From NCBI GenBank assembly GCA_028274465.1, contig CM051457.1, positions 57,645,550 through 57,709,549 on the forward strand: 64,000 nt of DNA, given 5' to 3'. This document shows positions 11,297 through 24,352 of this stretch, one piece after another. The stretch's first letter is position 1, and every line of letters begins with the position of its first letter. Position numbers and translations under genes: made by a program. This DNA comes from Plantago ovata. Taxonomy: Eukaryota; Streptophyta; Magnoliopsida; Lamiales; Plantaginaceae. The notes beneath the pieces are model-generated. The model was not told the origin of the DNA. It worked only from the letters and a program-made list of their open reading frames with translations, and did not search any database.

Positions 11297-12573
11297 TGAT
11301 GAACGAGAATTTGTCAGATTCTAATTCAGCAAATAATATTTGTTATTAAGCCAAAGGCAATCCACAACTACAACGAAAACCGTAGTGTAGTAGTAGAATG
11401 ACTCGAGTGTCGTTCTCTCAGGACTATAACTAGCTTTATCTATTTAACAAGAATATATAAAACAGCAGATAGAAAGCAATAGGGGGTTTTCAAGCAGATA
11501 ATGGAGATTGGTGATAGTATGGTCCTTCTTAACATAATGGGTCGATAATCATGCATAAATTCCTCGGTCTTGCATAGAGATCTTTGAATCAATCTTGTGT
11601 CCTGTTGCAAGTATTAAGCACTACGAAGATAATAAGGGTCTGACTCGTCAACAACTAACGTCCTATTGTGTTCCGTAATTATTCAACACTACGAGGATAA
11701 TTGGTCTGATTGGTCGACAAGTGTCCAAGTGTGCATAATGATCAATACAACATACGAGAATTTTGGTTTCAACTGATCAACGAAATAAAGCAATGACACG
11801 GAGTATAATGCGCGATATAGCCATTAGCATGATTATATTCCCTCGCTAAGAATTCACATACTACCACCAACGATAAATTTAGCTACTCATAATAGGCATG
11901 CAATCAATAGCAATCATAGAAGAAAACATATTGAAAGAAGAATAAAATAAGTAGATAAAAGTTGTAAGATACAAAGTTACCGAAGGTTGTCAATATCCGG
12001 ATGATTGTGGTCCTACGAGCTCCAATCTGCTATGAAAAAGTATCCCCTAAGCTATGGAACTCCCAGGACAGGCCCCGGGAAGTTCCTACCTAAAACTATA
12101 GAGAGAGGTGAGAAAGTAGGCTTGGAAAGATATGATTTTCGGAGAGAAAACTCGCAACTATATAGGCCCCGAGATTTCTCTGGGGCGGTTCGCCCGAGGC
12201 TGGGGCGGTTCGCCCCCCGACTGTTTCCCGGAATTCCGCGTTTCTCGACGCGGATTTGGATTTCTTCACCTTTTCGGACTCGGTTTCAGACTTCTAATGG
12301 CCTTCTAACCTCCAGATTCGACCCCTAGACTCCAAATCCTATCCGGAAACCTTCAGATACTCCAAATAGGCTTCTGGAACACCAATTCCTTGTAGACTTC
12401 AATATGATTGCCCGTAAATCTCCGAATTTCAACCAAAACATGTAAAATAAAATCTAAAGGGAAACGTGACACTATTCTAATAAAATGTACTAAAATATAG
12501 CTAAATTAACATAGAGGATAGCTAAATTAGGTGAAAAAAGACTCGAATGAAAGTGTAAAATACACATTCATCA
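11297..12573 (-). mobile_element. Solo LTR of the Gy2/Gy3 gypsy family inside Gy1
   Basis: The copy runs from TGATGAACGAG to ACATTCATCA and matches the Gy2 and Gy3 LTRs along its length, but no internal sequence of its own is attached. A perfect 5-bp target duplication, TGTTC, flanks it (11292-11296 and 12574-12578), and Gy1 3' sequence continues on both sides. This is the expected product of recombination between the two LTRs of a full insertion. It is the innermost level of the nest (C, B, A, Gy1, solo LTR). Its GC-rich palindromic block is short (about 12178-12225). Confidence 0.9.
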
Positions 12574-13080
12574 TGTTCTGGTGTCGCCTAGTCCAAGGCT
12601 TGTTCTAGACCACCTTCGTCCTGCCATTCAGGAAGTGGTGAAGAGTTTTTCTTTAAGAGTCGGGTAGAATAGGGGACAGTTGTCTTTTAGGGAACCCTCC
12701 TTCGTTTGATGAGAGCCAGTATTGGTTCGGCCTCTCTTGAGAGAAAGTCTCACTTGGTGAACAGTAGTATGCCCTCGGTTTCATAGGCACGGGGCAACCA
12801 TCTGTATTTTGACATGCATCATTACGTCGTCATTGACTAGGTCCAGGTAGAGAATGTTACGAGAGACTCCCTTGTTTAACAAAGTGCATATATGAATGTG
12901 TATAGGTTCAATCGAGACATTCTTCAACCTACTTCCATGTTATGATTTGTATGGTCTTTGTTCATAAGCATTAGGTAGATACAATCGATTATTTCTTCTT
13001 GTTTGGCATGAGACTCCTCTTTGTGTTGCATGTAGGTTGCATAGAGTCTAGCTAGTTGCTTGATGACAAGTAAAGGTTCG

Positions 13081-13092
13081 GTTTGGGGAGTT
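13081..13092 (+). other. Polypurine tract of Gy1
   Basis: GTTTGGGGAGTT directly precedes the 3' LTR. The same tract precedes the Gy3 3' LTR (374-385) and, on the minus strand, the Gy2 3' LTR (22697-22710). Confidence 0.7.
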
Positions 13093-14354
13093 TGATGACA
13101 GTGTTTTTTACACTATCATTCGAGTCTTTTTTCACCAATTTAGCTATCCTCTTGCATGCATTTTAGTGCATTTTGTTAGAATAGTGTCACGTTTCCATTT
13201 CTTTTCTTCTTTTCAGGTTTTAGGTGGAAATTGCATTTTTGGAAGTAATTCATGGCGAAACAATGATGTTTTGGTGCAACGAGATCACCCGTGGTGTGTC
13301 AAGGAGTACCGAGACGAGTTTCAAGGCCAAGAGATCAAGTTTCGGAGCTCAAAACCGTGCAAGGGGCCGAAATCAAAGATCCGGAGGAGGAATTCCACAC
13401 GGGCCGCATTCTGCCCGTGCGGGGCGCACCGCCGGGCGCCTTCCGACAGCAACTATATATATTTCCAAAATCTGCGAATTTTCATATCTTTGATCATATT
13501 TTTTACAGACTTAAACCCTAGAGCTTGTTCTGGGTATATTTTCTCTTAGAACCTTTGTAACTTAGCGAATTTGGAGCTAGAGGAGAGATTTGGACACCGT
13601 TTTATCTCACCTTTCTAGATCTTTGTGAGTTTTAGCCATTCACCGGAGATTGACAACCTTTTTTGGTAACCTTGTATCTCACAATTATGCTATTTATCTT
13701 TCAATTCACCATGTTTTCATTCATTATTGCTTCAATTATGATTGTTGATTGTGTTATTGATATGAGTAGCTAAGCATCTAGTTTGTGATAGTATGTGAAT
13801 TCGTAGCTAGGGTTCGTATCATGCATGATTGAGTTTCTAAGTCTTTTACTTGTTTAATTATCTTAATTCCATTCTTTAATCCGACTAAGCCATATATCTT
13901 CGTAGAAAAGTGTTAGAACCACTAGGACAATTCAAGATCATCGATTCGATTATATATAATTTGCAAGTACTGCTTGAACTAAGACTGACAACCTTAGCCA
14001 AGTATTGGTATAGATAGAAGCTTTCAAAGTACACGTCTACAAATCTGTCTTTGGTGTTTGTAAATCGAATAACTTTTAAGGCAGTACGAGTTGCACTTTC
14101 ATGCATAATTAGAACTTGATGCTTAGAACGAGCATACTATCACCAGCTTTCTCCATATATTGTTAAGTTAAGTTAGAGATAAATTTGTTTTCTGAATTTA
14201 TATTTAGTTAATTAGTTAAAGCTAGTTTAGTCCCTAGAGATCGACACTCAAGGTCATCTTACCTCTGCACTACGTGTTTTGTGTAGTTGTGAGTTGCCCT
14301 TTGGCTTTAAAACAAATTTATTTGATTGTTCGAGTCTGACAATCTCGTTCATCA
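13093..14354 (+). repeat. 3' LTR of Gy1
   Basis: It starts TGATGACAGTG and ends CTCGTTCATCA, and matches the 5' LTR with a few percent substitutions by eye. It lacks part of the GC-rich block present in the 5' copy. It is followed by the target duplication CGTCT and by copia A sequence. Confidence 0.9.
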
Positions 14355-14845
14355 CGTCTTGAAGTTTAGGTGACTTGTTCGTTTATGCCATAACCATGCT
14401 TTTTCAGCAAGGCAATCATGATCTGAGACAAGGCGTTTTTTCAACGATTGCTGAAGACCAATCTACGGTATATAGACCTCCTGATCTTCTAGCAACCATA
14501 ATAGCCTTCTTCGTCTCAAAGTCAATAAGTTTACATTCATCACTTTTGATTATGATGAAGTAACCTTTGTCAGCGAATTGACTCATGCTGAAAAGGTTAA
14601 ACTTAAGATTTTTGACATAAAGAACTCCCAAAATGGTAATGCATCCTAACTTCACGTCACCATAACCTTTAGCAGAACCAAAGCCTCCACCAGCAACCCT
14701 TATTTGTTGGACCTTTAGACCACCGTCTATAGTTTATAAGGTTTTTCTTGTTGCCCGTCATGTGCTTTCCACAACCACTGTCAAAGTACCAAATTGCATT
14801 GTTTGTCTCCGTGGCTGAAGTCTACACAATCAAGAGCAAAACAAG

Positions 14846-17270
14846 TTAATTATCCAATATTGGATGTCCATTAACATGTTCAAGAAAGCGTCGAGTGGAA
14901 ACCCAAGACTTGAGTTTTTCAACTTTGACATGTTTTCTACTTGCTGAGGAACTAGAGGGTTTAGAACCGAAAGACTTTTGATCATTGCTAATCAAGTCCA
15001 CTTTCTTATGTGGTGTCTTGCTTAGTTGACCCTTTTGCTGAACATACTTTTTAGTAAATTCTTTTCTGGCAAGGTTCCTTCTAGTCCTAGCGTTTTGAGT
15101 TTTGTCAGAACTCTTAGGGTTGGTTTTGTTCATCTCTTTGAAGTATCTTTGCTAACTTTGCTTATACTCATGAAAAAGTTGACTTTGCTTGGTTTTGAAT
15201 CCAAGTCCACTTTTCGGAGAATACTGAGCTTTTGTCTCAGCATCCTTACTTGATTCAGGTTTTTCAGCAAAGGTATTCTGATTACTTTTAGTAATCTTGC
15301 CTTTTGTCTTAACAAATTTCTTTTCAGCAACTTGTTTGGCGGAATGCTTTACAACATCCTTTTTCTTAACAGTTTGCTTTTCAGAAACCTGTTTTCCTTT
15401 TAAAGTCTTGTTACTTTGAGTAGCAACAGCGGGCTTTATGGTCGTAGGTAGTTGATTGCATATTTCAGCAACCTTAGATTGACCAATCTGATAGAGTTCT
15501 GGTTGACCACTATCAGTTGCACGAACAAAGGTAATTGGTGATTTGTCTTTACTCCAGATTATTACATCATCACCTTCATACGTTGCACCTAAACCTTCTT
15601 TCTGAGATGGGTCTCTCAGATAAGAATTTAGTTCAGTCAGCGTGTTAATCGCATCAGCATAAGATTTGAAATTGATGTTCATCTATTTCATTTCTTGTAT
15701 TTCAGCAAGTAACTTTAGAATTGAGGACTGATACTCTTCCAATTCTATTGCCATTTGAGAATTCTTCTCTGTAGCTTCAACAATTAACGTTTTGAGATGC
15801 AATATTTCAGCATCCTTCTTTTCTGACTCATCTCTCAGCAAAACATACTTTTCAGTAGTTTCCTTAGTCAGAGTTTCAGCATTCTGTAGTTTCTCTTGCT
15901 GTTTTCTCAGAGTTTTCTCAAATCTTTCGATTTCTCCTTGAATTCTATCAAGGTCAATATCGTCTTCACTTTCTGAATCAGAGTCAGAGGTAGGACAATT
16001 TACCTGACCGACCATGAGGCAGAATTTGTAATTTGACACATCTGGATAAGCTTCCATAGCTATTCCACAAACTTCCTTCCCAATCTCTACATCAAGAGTG
16101 GCTTCTTCTTCTTCAGTGTCTGAGATCTCTACCTCACTGTCTTCAGAGCTTGTATCAATGCAAAGCGCATCGACTTTTGCTTGAAGATTTTTCTTTTCTT
16201 CAACAATCAAAGCCCTTTTGAACTTCTTCATTTTTTCAGCAGATTTGCCTTTCACCAAAGGACAATTTTCTTTGAAGTGTCCATGCTTTTTGCAATAAAA
16301 ACAGAGATCATTGCCAACTGCTGGTTCTTCAGAGGAATTTGCTTGCTGAGCTTGCTTGTTCAGCGAGCTACGTTCATTCTTGTATTTATGGTAGTTGTTA
16401 CCAAGATGCTTTTTCAGCTTCTCTTTTGCTTTTCGCCTTTCAAGTTCCTTACTGATGAATTTCTTCATGTTTCTAACAACAAGAGCATTTTCATCAGGAG
16501 GCTCTTTATCATTCTTCTTTTCAGAAGATGATGGCTTAGCGACAAGAGAAATGTTTTGAGATTTTTCAGCAAACACATTTTCTCTTTGCTTTGTCTCGTA
16601 GTTGACAGTAGCAAGATGGGAGAACAACTCTGTTGGAGTGATATTTGGCATTCCTTGATTGTAGTAGAAATTCTGAGTATGGATCCATTCTTGGTTCAGA
16701 CTTCTAATAATGGTTTTCACCTTCTCCAAATCTGAATAAGAGTTTCCAACTCCTAAGGCAGCCATCTCACTCACTAGAGTTGTGAATCTGAAATCCAAGT
16801 CTTCCAGTGACTCATTTGTACCTTGTTTAAAGTTTTGGAACTTAACTTTAGCACTTCGAGTTTGTTTTTCTTGGTTTTGTCAGATCCATCACAAAGATCT
16901 TGAACCATTTTCCAAGCGTCCTTATAGCAGTTTTTGCACCCCACATTTTGCACTGTATAGTATCTGGAGTTTATCGAATAATTATGTTTCTTGCTTGGCC
17001 ATCAAGATGGAATCTTTTGGCTTCATCGGAAGTCCATTCCTCTCTTGGTTTTGAAACGGCGGTATCAACCGGTTCTCCTAATATAGTTTCCTTTCCAGCA
17101 GTATCTGTGGTTTTGTGAGGAAAGCTTCTCTCAAGTTTAGTGATCTTGATAGGTCCATCATTTATGACAGTAACCATCTCATCACTAATGGCCTCAAGAT
17201 GTAGCATCATGTTGTTTCGCCATTTTTCATAGTTTTCCAGCTTCAGCAAGGGAGTGTCTCCTAGCGACAT
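14846..17270 (-). other. Copia A gag region (fossil)
   Basis: The start resembles copia gag (MSLGDTPLLKLENYEKWRNN). The middle has the UBN2-like helical part (LVSEMAALGVGNSYSDLEKV) and a CX2CX4HX4C zinc knuckle (CFYCKKHGHFKENC, near 16255-16300), the nucleic-acid binding element of gag. A long acidic and coiled-coil-like stretch follows (ETLTKETTEKYVLLRDESEK), which is unusually long for a copia gag and is typical of the large SIRE/Maximus-type elements. The region is broken in a few places. Confidence 0.75.
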
Positions 17271-17366
17271 CCTGTCAGCAAAAGACTACCAAACTGATCA
17301 AGTGAAAGTGATTTATTGAAAGCGCCTAAGGGCATCTAGGTTCAGTGCTGAAGGTTAAAGGACCTC

Positions 17367-17378
17367 GATCTGATACCA
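17367..17378 (-). other. Primer binding site of copia A (initiator tRNA-Met type)
   Basis: On the minus strand TGGTATCAGATC lies two bases inside the 5' LTR. TGGTATCAGAG is the usual tRNA-iMet complement in plant copia elements. Confidence 0.8.
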
Positions 17379-17380
17379 CT

Positions 17381-18882
17381 TGTTGGTCCCTTTAAACAAC
17401 AAGAAAAGACTAGGGGGGGGGGTGAATAGTGTTTTCAAACTTTCGTCGTTTAAAAGCTTTCTCAGCAAGTGCTTATTACTTTTCAGTAATGAGTGTGCTG
17501 GTACTTAACTTTCTCAGCAAGTACTTGTTACTTTTCAGTAACGCGTTTACATGTACTTTAAAAACCAAGTGCGGAAGACGTTATACAATAAGTGTTGTTC
17601 AGAGAGTGCTAGTTTCAACAAGTGAGCAGAGTAGCAGTATACAATAAGTAAAGCTTGCTGAAAACTAAATGTGGTAAAGTAAATCACACAAACACTTTTA
17701 TAGTGGTATCTGAGAGTGGCGTAATCTCTCAAGTAATCCACTTTGTCTTTTCTAAGACTGAATCCACTAAGATAAGATTGAGGTTCCTTACAAATCCTAT
17801 CTATAATGATTCTTCAGAAACCAAAGCACACTTGCTTCGTTTCCAACCTAACTAGAGAATTGTAACCTTGTTCTCCACCAAACTTGGGACTTATAATCAG
17901 CAACACAATGCTTGATTAATTCCCCCTGAATTTCACGCCTGAAAAAGGGTGTTTATCAGTTAGAGAGGTTTGGGATGAGATGACTTGAGTATAACTTTTT
18001 CAGCTATAACAAGTTATCTAAACAAACACAACTTGTAATACTTTTCAGTAAGCAAGTTAAGTTGTGTCTGGTGCCAAGACTTGTTCTTGTTCAAAAGAAA
18101 GAACACTAAGTTAATTTCTTAGCCGTGAATGTTCTACTTCTTCACAAGTAGCTTTTGTTTCAAGTTTAAGTCTTGGAAAGGATCAATAGGCAGTAAAGAG
18201 TATGGAAGATTGAGTGTTTAAGCACAAGTGAGAGTTTGATCACGTTGTTGACACACTTCAACTCTTTGTCGGATGACCTCTATTTATAGTGAATCAAGGG
18301 AGACGTTTGAATTTCAAATTCTAAGGCTTTGTACCTTAAGATGTCACTATCTTGCTTTTGTACTTTCAGCAGCGTCCTTCATTTGTCTTCTAGTCTTCAT
18401 GTTCTTCGCGTGCGTACTTTGCATTTAATGTTCATTTGAATCGAATTCAAATGTGAAGGTTGGAGCCAAAATGCAAGTACTTTCAGCAAGGAGGTCACAT
18501 ATGTTTTTTCAGCAAGTGGCCAGTCTCAGTTTCAGCGAGCACAACCTACTCTGTCATATAGATTTTCACTTATGCGAGCTGTTGCTGAAAATCTCACTTT
18601 CTGAGCAACATGTGCCTTTGTAAATACCTTTCTCATAATTCTTTTTAAGTCTTCAGTCTTCGAATCTTCAAGTTTCTGAGTGGTTCTAGTGCTTCAATAG
18701 TTCATTTCTAAAAACAAAGTACATCATCAGCAAACTAAAGCACCTAACTAGTACCTACACTAAGTCTTCAGCAAACGTTCCTCTTTTACAATGTCCTTAA
18801 AACTCTAAATTCCTATGGACCTTAAGAGTACTAGTTACTGGACTTTCCTTAATTGCTCATCAACATTACAAGTTTCCTAACA
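17381..18882 (-). repeat. 5' LTR of copia A
   Basis: On the minus strand it runs from TGTTAGGAAACTTG to AGGGACCAACA, about 1.50 kb. It is the inverse of the copia B 3' LTR (34670-36187) and of the older copia C LTR (49141-50584). A tandem duplication of about 55 bp near its inner end (17459-17565, CTTTCTCAGCAAGT...TTTCAGTAA) recurs in copia B at about 36008-36112. Confidence 0.88.
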
Positions 18883-21374
18883 GACACAAACAATGCAATT
18901 TGGCACTTCATCAAAATCAAAAGTGATGAATGTAAACTTATTGACTTTGAGACAAAGAAGGTTATCATGGTTTCTAGAAGATCAGGAGGTCTCTATACCG
19001 TAGATTGGTCTTCAGCAATCGTTGAAAAATGTCTTATCTCAGATCATGATTGCCTTGCTGAAAAAGCATGGTTATGGCATAAACGAACAAGTCACCTAAA
19101 CTTCAAGACATTGAATAAGCTGTCTAAAAAGGCACTTGTAGTTGGATTACCTAAGGTTACTTTTAAGAAGGATGGTGTTTGCACTGCATGTCAGCAAGGA
19201 AAGCAAACCAAAATTCTTTCAAGAACAAGGCAGTACCGTCAAGTACAAAACCTTTACAACTCTTGCACATGGACTTGTTTGAATCTTCTTCAACAAGCTA
19301 TGCTGGCAAGAAGTATGGTCTGGTGGTGGTAGATGACTATTCAAGATTCACTTGGGTAGTATTTATCAAACACAAGTCTGAAACAAGGACTGAAATACCT
19401 AACTTGCTGAAGAAGCTCGAAGTCATGAAAAATGACAAGGTAAAAGTCATAAGAACAGACCATGGTACAAAGTTTGTAAACCAGTACGTAACTGAGTATT
19501 GCAGTTCCAAAGGCATACAACATGAGTTATCCTCAGTAAGGACACCTCAACAAAATGGTGTTGCTGAAAGGAAGAATTGTACCCTTAAGGAAGCAGCTAG
19601 AACAATGTTTGCTGACACTGAAATAAGTGAATCTTATTGGGTTGAACCGATTAATACCGCCTGCTATACTCAAAATATATGCTTGATAACTAAGGAATAC
19701 AACAAAACTCCATATGAGTTATTTGTTGGAAGACCTCCTAATATCACTTATCTAAGAGTGTTTGGTTGCAAATGCTTTGTTCTTAACAATGGTAGAGAAC
19801 ATTTAAGAACATATCAACCCAAGGCAGATGAAGCGATATTTCTTGGCTACTCCTTGCATAGCAAAGCTTATAGAGTTTACAACAAAACGGCACAAAAGAT
19901 CGAAGAATCAGTGCTTGTTGTATTCTATGAAAAATCACAAGGAGTCCGTGCTGAAGAAGAAATATCAGAATGTATGAAGAAATTACTCATACACGAGCAA
20001 AGAACTGAATCCGATGCTAGAAATGTCAAATCAATTGAACTAAATGATGATTCTGACAATAACACTCCTATCCCAAGTCATGACAAGATAAATATAGTTC
20101 ATGATAAAGAATTTCCGGCTAAGGACGCAGTTGCTCCAGATGTTGCTGAAACTACGCAACTCCCTGTGTCTGCTGACGAGTTACCTCAAACTGGCAATGC
20201 TGAACAAGCAGTTGCTGATGAACAAATTTCAACAGAGACACAACAAGATACCAGTAATACTGAACAAGTACATGTTGAAGAGTCACATGCTGAAACACAA
20301 ACATATCAAGATCCAAAGAGCAGAAAACCTGTTAATAAGTGGATTAGAGATCATCCCTCTATGGATATGATTGGTGATATGGACAAACGCCAAGGGACTA
20401 GATCCAAAGTGTCTACTAATCAAGAACTTGCTAAAGAAGCAAATGTCATTGAATTAGAAGCTTTGTTCTCTTGCTTTGTTTCAGAAATTGAGCCCAAGAC
20501 CATAGAAGAAGCTTTAAAGCATTCTGAATGGATCAAGGAAAAAAAAAGAAGAACTGGATCAATTTGAAAGGAACAAAGTCTGGAAAGTTGTACCCCTTGC
20601 TGAAGGAAAGAAAGCAATTGGTTCAAAGTGGGTGTTCAGAAACAAGTTGAGTGAGTCTGGAGAAGTAACACGGAACAAAGCACGTTTAGTTTCTCAAGGT
20701 TATTGCCAGACTGAAGGATTGGACTATGATGAGTCTTATGCACCAGTTGCAAGATTGGATGCTATTAGACTCTTCTTACCCTTTGCTGCTCATAATGACT
20801 TCATTGTTTATCAAATGGATGTTAAAAGTGCATTCCTAAATGGTGAACTTGCTCAAGAAGTCTACCTAGAACAACCCCCTGGCTTTGAACTTCCCTCAGA
20901 AACCAAGATGGTATACAAGCTTCCGAAAGCTATAACAAAGCACCTAGAGCTTGGTATGATACCTTAGCTAAGTTCTTGCTGGATAATGGTTTCAATAAAG
21001 GTGAAGTTGATAAAACCTTATTTACCATGAACCATGATGGTAAAATACTCTTAGTCCAGATTTATGTGGATGACATAATATTTGGATCTAAGGACAAGCA
21101 ACTTTTTGATGATTTTGCCAAACTCATGACAAACAAGTTTGAAATGAGTATGATGGGCAAATTGAATTATTTCCTAGGATTGCATGTCAAGCAACTCAAA
21201 GATGGAATATTCATAATTTAAGCAAAGTATGCAAAGGAAATGCTCATAAAATTCAGGATCAAAGAGGAAGAAAAACATGAAAAGATCCCTATGAGCGTTG
21301 GTACCAAATTGGGCTATAATAAACAAGACAAAAGTGTTGATGAACACAAGTATAGGAAGCTCATTGGTTCCTTG
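18883..21374 (+). other. Copia B pol: integrase and reverse transcriptase (fossil)
   Basis: In order: the pre-integrase zinc-finger part (LWHKRTSHLNFKTLNKLSKK and CTACQQGKQ), the integrase catalytic core (HMDLFESS, VVVDDYSRFTWVVF, HGTKFVNQYV, NGVAERKNC), a low-complexity A-E-rich linker, then reverse transcriptase ([24 protein letters not shown] box at about 21063-21075, [16 protein letters not shown]). A short stretch that sister copy A has around the protease to pre-integrase join is absent at the left edge. Confidence 0.85.
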
Positions 21375-22696
21375 TGATGAAACGGTTTGTCAGACTCGAT
21401 TAATCAAATGAATTTGTTATTTAGCCAAAGGCAATTCACAACTACAACGAAAACCGTAGTGTAGCAGTAGAATAACCTCGAGTGTCGATCTCTAAGGACT
21501 ATAACTGGCTTTATCTAATCTAATTTAGAATATAAAACAGCAGACGGTTTAGCAAAGGTTTTTCTTAACAGATAATGGAGATTGGTGATAGTATGGTCCT
21601 TCAAAGCATAACGGGTTAATAATCATGCGTAAATTCCTCGGTTTTGCATGGAGATCTTTGATCAATAAATTGTCCTATTGCAATTATCAAACACTACGAA
21701 GATATAGATTTTGATAGGTCAAAGACTATTAAATTGTCCAATTGTGTTCCGTAATTATTCAACACTACGAAGATATAGATTTTGATAGGTCAAAGACGAT
21801 TAAATTGTCCAATTGTGTGCAATAATTAATCAACAATACGAAGATAGAGATTTAGATCGATCAAAGAAATAAAGCAATAACACGGAGTATAATGCGCGAT
21901 ATAGCAATTAGCATAATTATCAACCCTTCGCTAAGAATTCACATACTATCACCAACGAGAAGTTTAGCTACTCATAGCTGTCATGCAATCAACAGAAATC
22001 ATAGAAGAAAACATATTGAAAGATATATAAATATAAGTAGAAAAACTGTAAGATACAATGTTACCGAAGGTTGTCAGTCTCCGAAGAATCGCGATCTTAC
22101 AAGCTCCAAACTGCTATGAAAAAGTATCTCCTAAGCTATGAACCCCCAGAACAGGCTCTGGGAAGTTCCTACCTAAAACTACAGAGAAAGGTGAGAGAAT
22201 AGGTCTGGAAAAGTATGAAATTCGGAGAAAAACTGAGCAACTATATAGTATTCGAAATAGTGTGGGGCGAAGGGCCCCACACACCGGGCGAGTCGCCTGG
22301 TGTGGGGCGATTCGCCCCACATCCCGGGCGATTCGCCCGGGAGTAATTTTCGGGAATTTCCGCATTTTCGACGCGTTTTTGGATTTCTTCCCCTTTTCGG
22401 ACTCGATTTCTGACTTCTAGTGGCCTTCTAATCTCCAGATTCGACCCCTAGACTCCAAATTCTATCCGGAAACCTTCAGATACTCCAAATAGGCTTCTGA
22501 AACACCAATTCCTTGTCAACTTCAATATAATTGCCCGGAAAACCTCGTTTTTCAACCAAAACCTATAAAATAAAAACTAAAGGGAAACGTGACACTATTC
22601 TAATAAAATGCACTAAAATATAGCTAAATTAACATAGAGGATAGCTAAAATAGGTGAAAAAGACTCAAATGAAAGTGTAAAATACACATTCATCTA
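21375..22696 (-). repeat. 3' LTR of Gy2
   Basis: On the + strand it runs from TGATGAAACGG to ACATTCATCTA and matches 26279-27602. The GC-rich palindromic block lies at about 22262-22345. The polypurine tract (minus strand GGTTCGGTTTGGGGAG) follows immediately at about 22697-22713. Confidence 0.9.
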
Positions 22697-24352
22697 ACTC
22701 CCCAAACCGAACCTTTGCTTGTCCTCAAGCAACTAAGCTAGACTCTAATGCAAAAAACAATGCAACACATAAAATGGAGTCTCATGCCAAATAAAATGAA
22801 CTAATCTACTGAATCTATCAAATAACATATGAACAAAAACCATATAAATCAAAACATGAATATAGGTTGAAGAATGCCTCGATTGACTCATACACATCCA
22901 CATAAGCACTTATGTCAAAACAAGATAGTCTCTCGTAACATTCTCTACCTGGACCTAGTCAATGACGACGTAATGAAACATGTTAAGATACGAATGGTTG
23001 TCCCGTGCCTATGAAACTGAGGACTTACTACTGTTCACCAAGTTTAAGACTTTCCCTCAAAGAGGTCGAACCAGTATTGGCTCTCATCAAACGAAGGAGG
23101 GTTCCCTATAAAAGATAACACTCCCCTATTCTACCCATCTCTCAAGCAAAGTCTTAAGCTATTCACCACTTCTTGAATGGCAGGACGAGGGTGGTCTAGA
23201 ACAGATGACACTCAAAAACAAAAGAAAAGATAGAAATTACAACGAACATTACAAGAATTTGAAAATGATACACAACACTTTGCTAAACTGCTATTTGTCT
23301 TTCTTTTTTTGGACCCTTCTTTGCTTTTTTGGGGTCTTTTTTCTTTTTTTCTTTCCAGTTTCTTTTTTCTTTTTTTTTTCTTTTTTCCTGGAAATTTTTC
23401 TTTCTTTTTTTCGATTTTTTTTTTAGCCAGCAGTAGCATAACAAAAAGAGAAACAAAATGACTCACAACGACTTCCCCAAACCTATTCGAAAGAATAGGT
23501 TTGAGTACAAAATTTACGAGAAAGGAAAAATAAACTCACAATACGGAAATGAAAAACGAAAAACAAGTCTAATGATAGTGTAACCCCCTCCCCAAACCTA
23601 TTCGGAAGAATAGGTTATAAACAAAGGATCACACAACCTCACACTACCTCCTTCCTAGGCATTAAGCAATCTCAAAGCATGGTGAAGACTTGTTGTCTCT
23701 TAGGTTCATAATTACTCGGGAAAACAACCATAATACCCTAACATGCATCATCCTATTATAAAGGCCTTCGTGAACCGCAGTAGAGAAAACACCACTAAGT
23801 GATGTCGAGACTACCAAGCTTAACTAAGTGCAATACATAAATGTGACAAGCCAAGCGAGAAAAACCTTAAACAAATTCATAGAGATGAAGCATATTATTA
23901 ATGTCATAATTAGTTAATCTACCCAATAAAAAAGTTCAAAAAATTTGGCAATAAACTCCACATAAAACATGTAAGACTATCCTAGGATGAATGTAGTGTA
24001 TGCAACTAAATACTAAGAAAGCGGTAAACGTGCAAATGAAAATGCAAACAAAAGGTTTCACGAGTAATCATAAGCAAAACAAGTATACGAATACCCTGCG
24101 ATAATCCCCCCCCCCAAACCTGAACGTCATCCCTCGTCCCTAACGTCGAAAGTGGATTTAAGGTGAGAGCTAAACTTGTACCTGTAACCTATAGTACTCG
24201 AAGAAACTCGTGAGAAACAAAAACCATACGAAAATATAAAATAAAACACAATGATATGCATGCAATAAAGCGGTAAAAAAGCGATAAAAACTCTGGGTTG
24301 CCTCCTGGATAGCGCCATTGTTTATAGTCTTTGACTCGACTCCTTCTTTCGC
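22697..24352 (-). other. Gy2 3' untranslated region
   Basis: No coding sequence is seen. It holds the polypurine tract beside the LTR, a pyrimidine tract on the + strand at 23290-23425 (the counterpart of the Gy1 purine tract) and internal CCCCAAACCTATTCG motifs at 23474 and 23590. A C-run lies at 24107-24115. It is collinear with the Gy1 3' region but shorter. Confidence 0.7.

Larger units (their letters stand above)
3987..14354 (+). mobile_element. Gy1: complete-ended non-autonomous Ty3/gypsy element
   Basis: Two LTRs (3987-5281 and 13093-14354) flank an internal region with a tRNA-Asp-like primer site, a gag and aspartic protease region, a GC-rich hairpin array, a third coding region and a 3' purine tract. 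A 5-bp target duplication, CGTCT, is present at 3982-3986 and 14355-14359, and copia A reads across the two sides. No reverse transcriptase, RNase H or integrase is recognisable, so the element would depend on helpers, like the TR-GAG type. Both ends are present; the coding parts carry a handful of breaks (about four to six), and a solo LTR (11297-12573) sits inside. Its LTRs differ by a few percent plus one GC-rich indel, suggesting an age of order one to two million years. Confidence 0.9.
14355..18882 (-). mobile_element. Copia A, right piece: gag, protease region and 5' LTR
   Basis: This is the 5' half of the minus-strand copia whose pol lies at 1695-3986. From the right it has a 5' LTR (17381-18882), an initiator-tRNA-Met primer site (17367-17378), gag (about 14846-17270) and the protease to pre-integrase part (about 14360-14830). 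The outer edge of the LTR at 18882 abuts copia B pol at 18883, in the opposite direction. The simplest reading is that A inserted into B and that A's 3' LTR and the rest of B lie left of the window. It is a broken fossil with about six interruptions beside the gypsy insertions. Confidence 0.85.

Noticed and set aside
10920-11324. A Lys-rich frame of 134 residues
   Set aside because: It runs through the A/G tract of the Gy1 3' untranslated region and has no domain.
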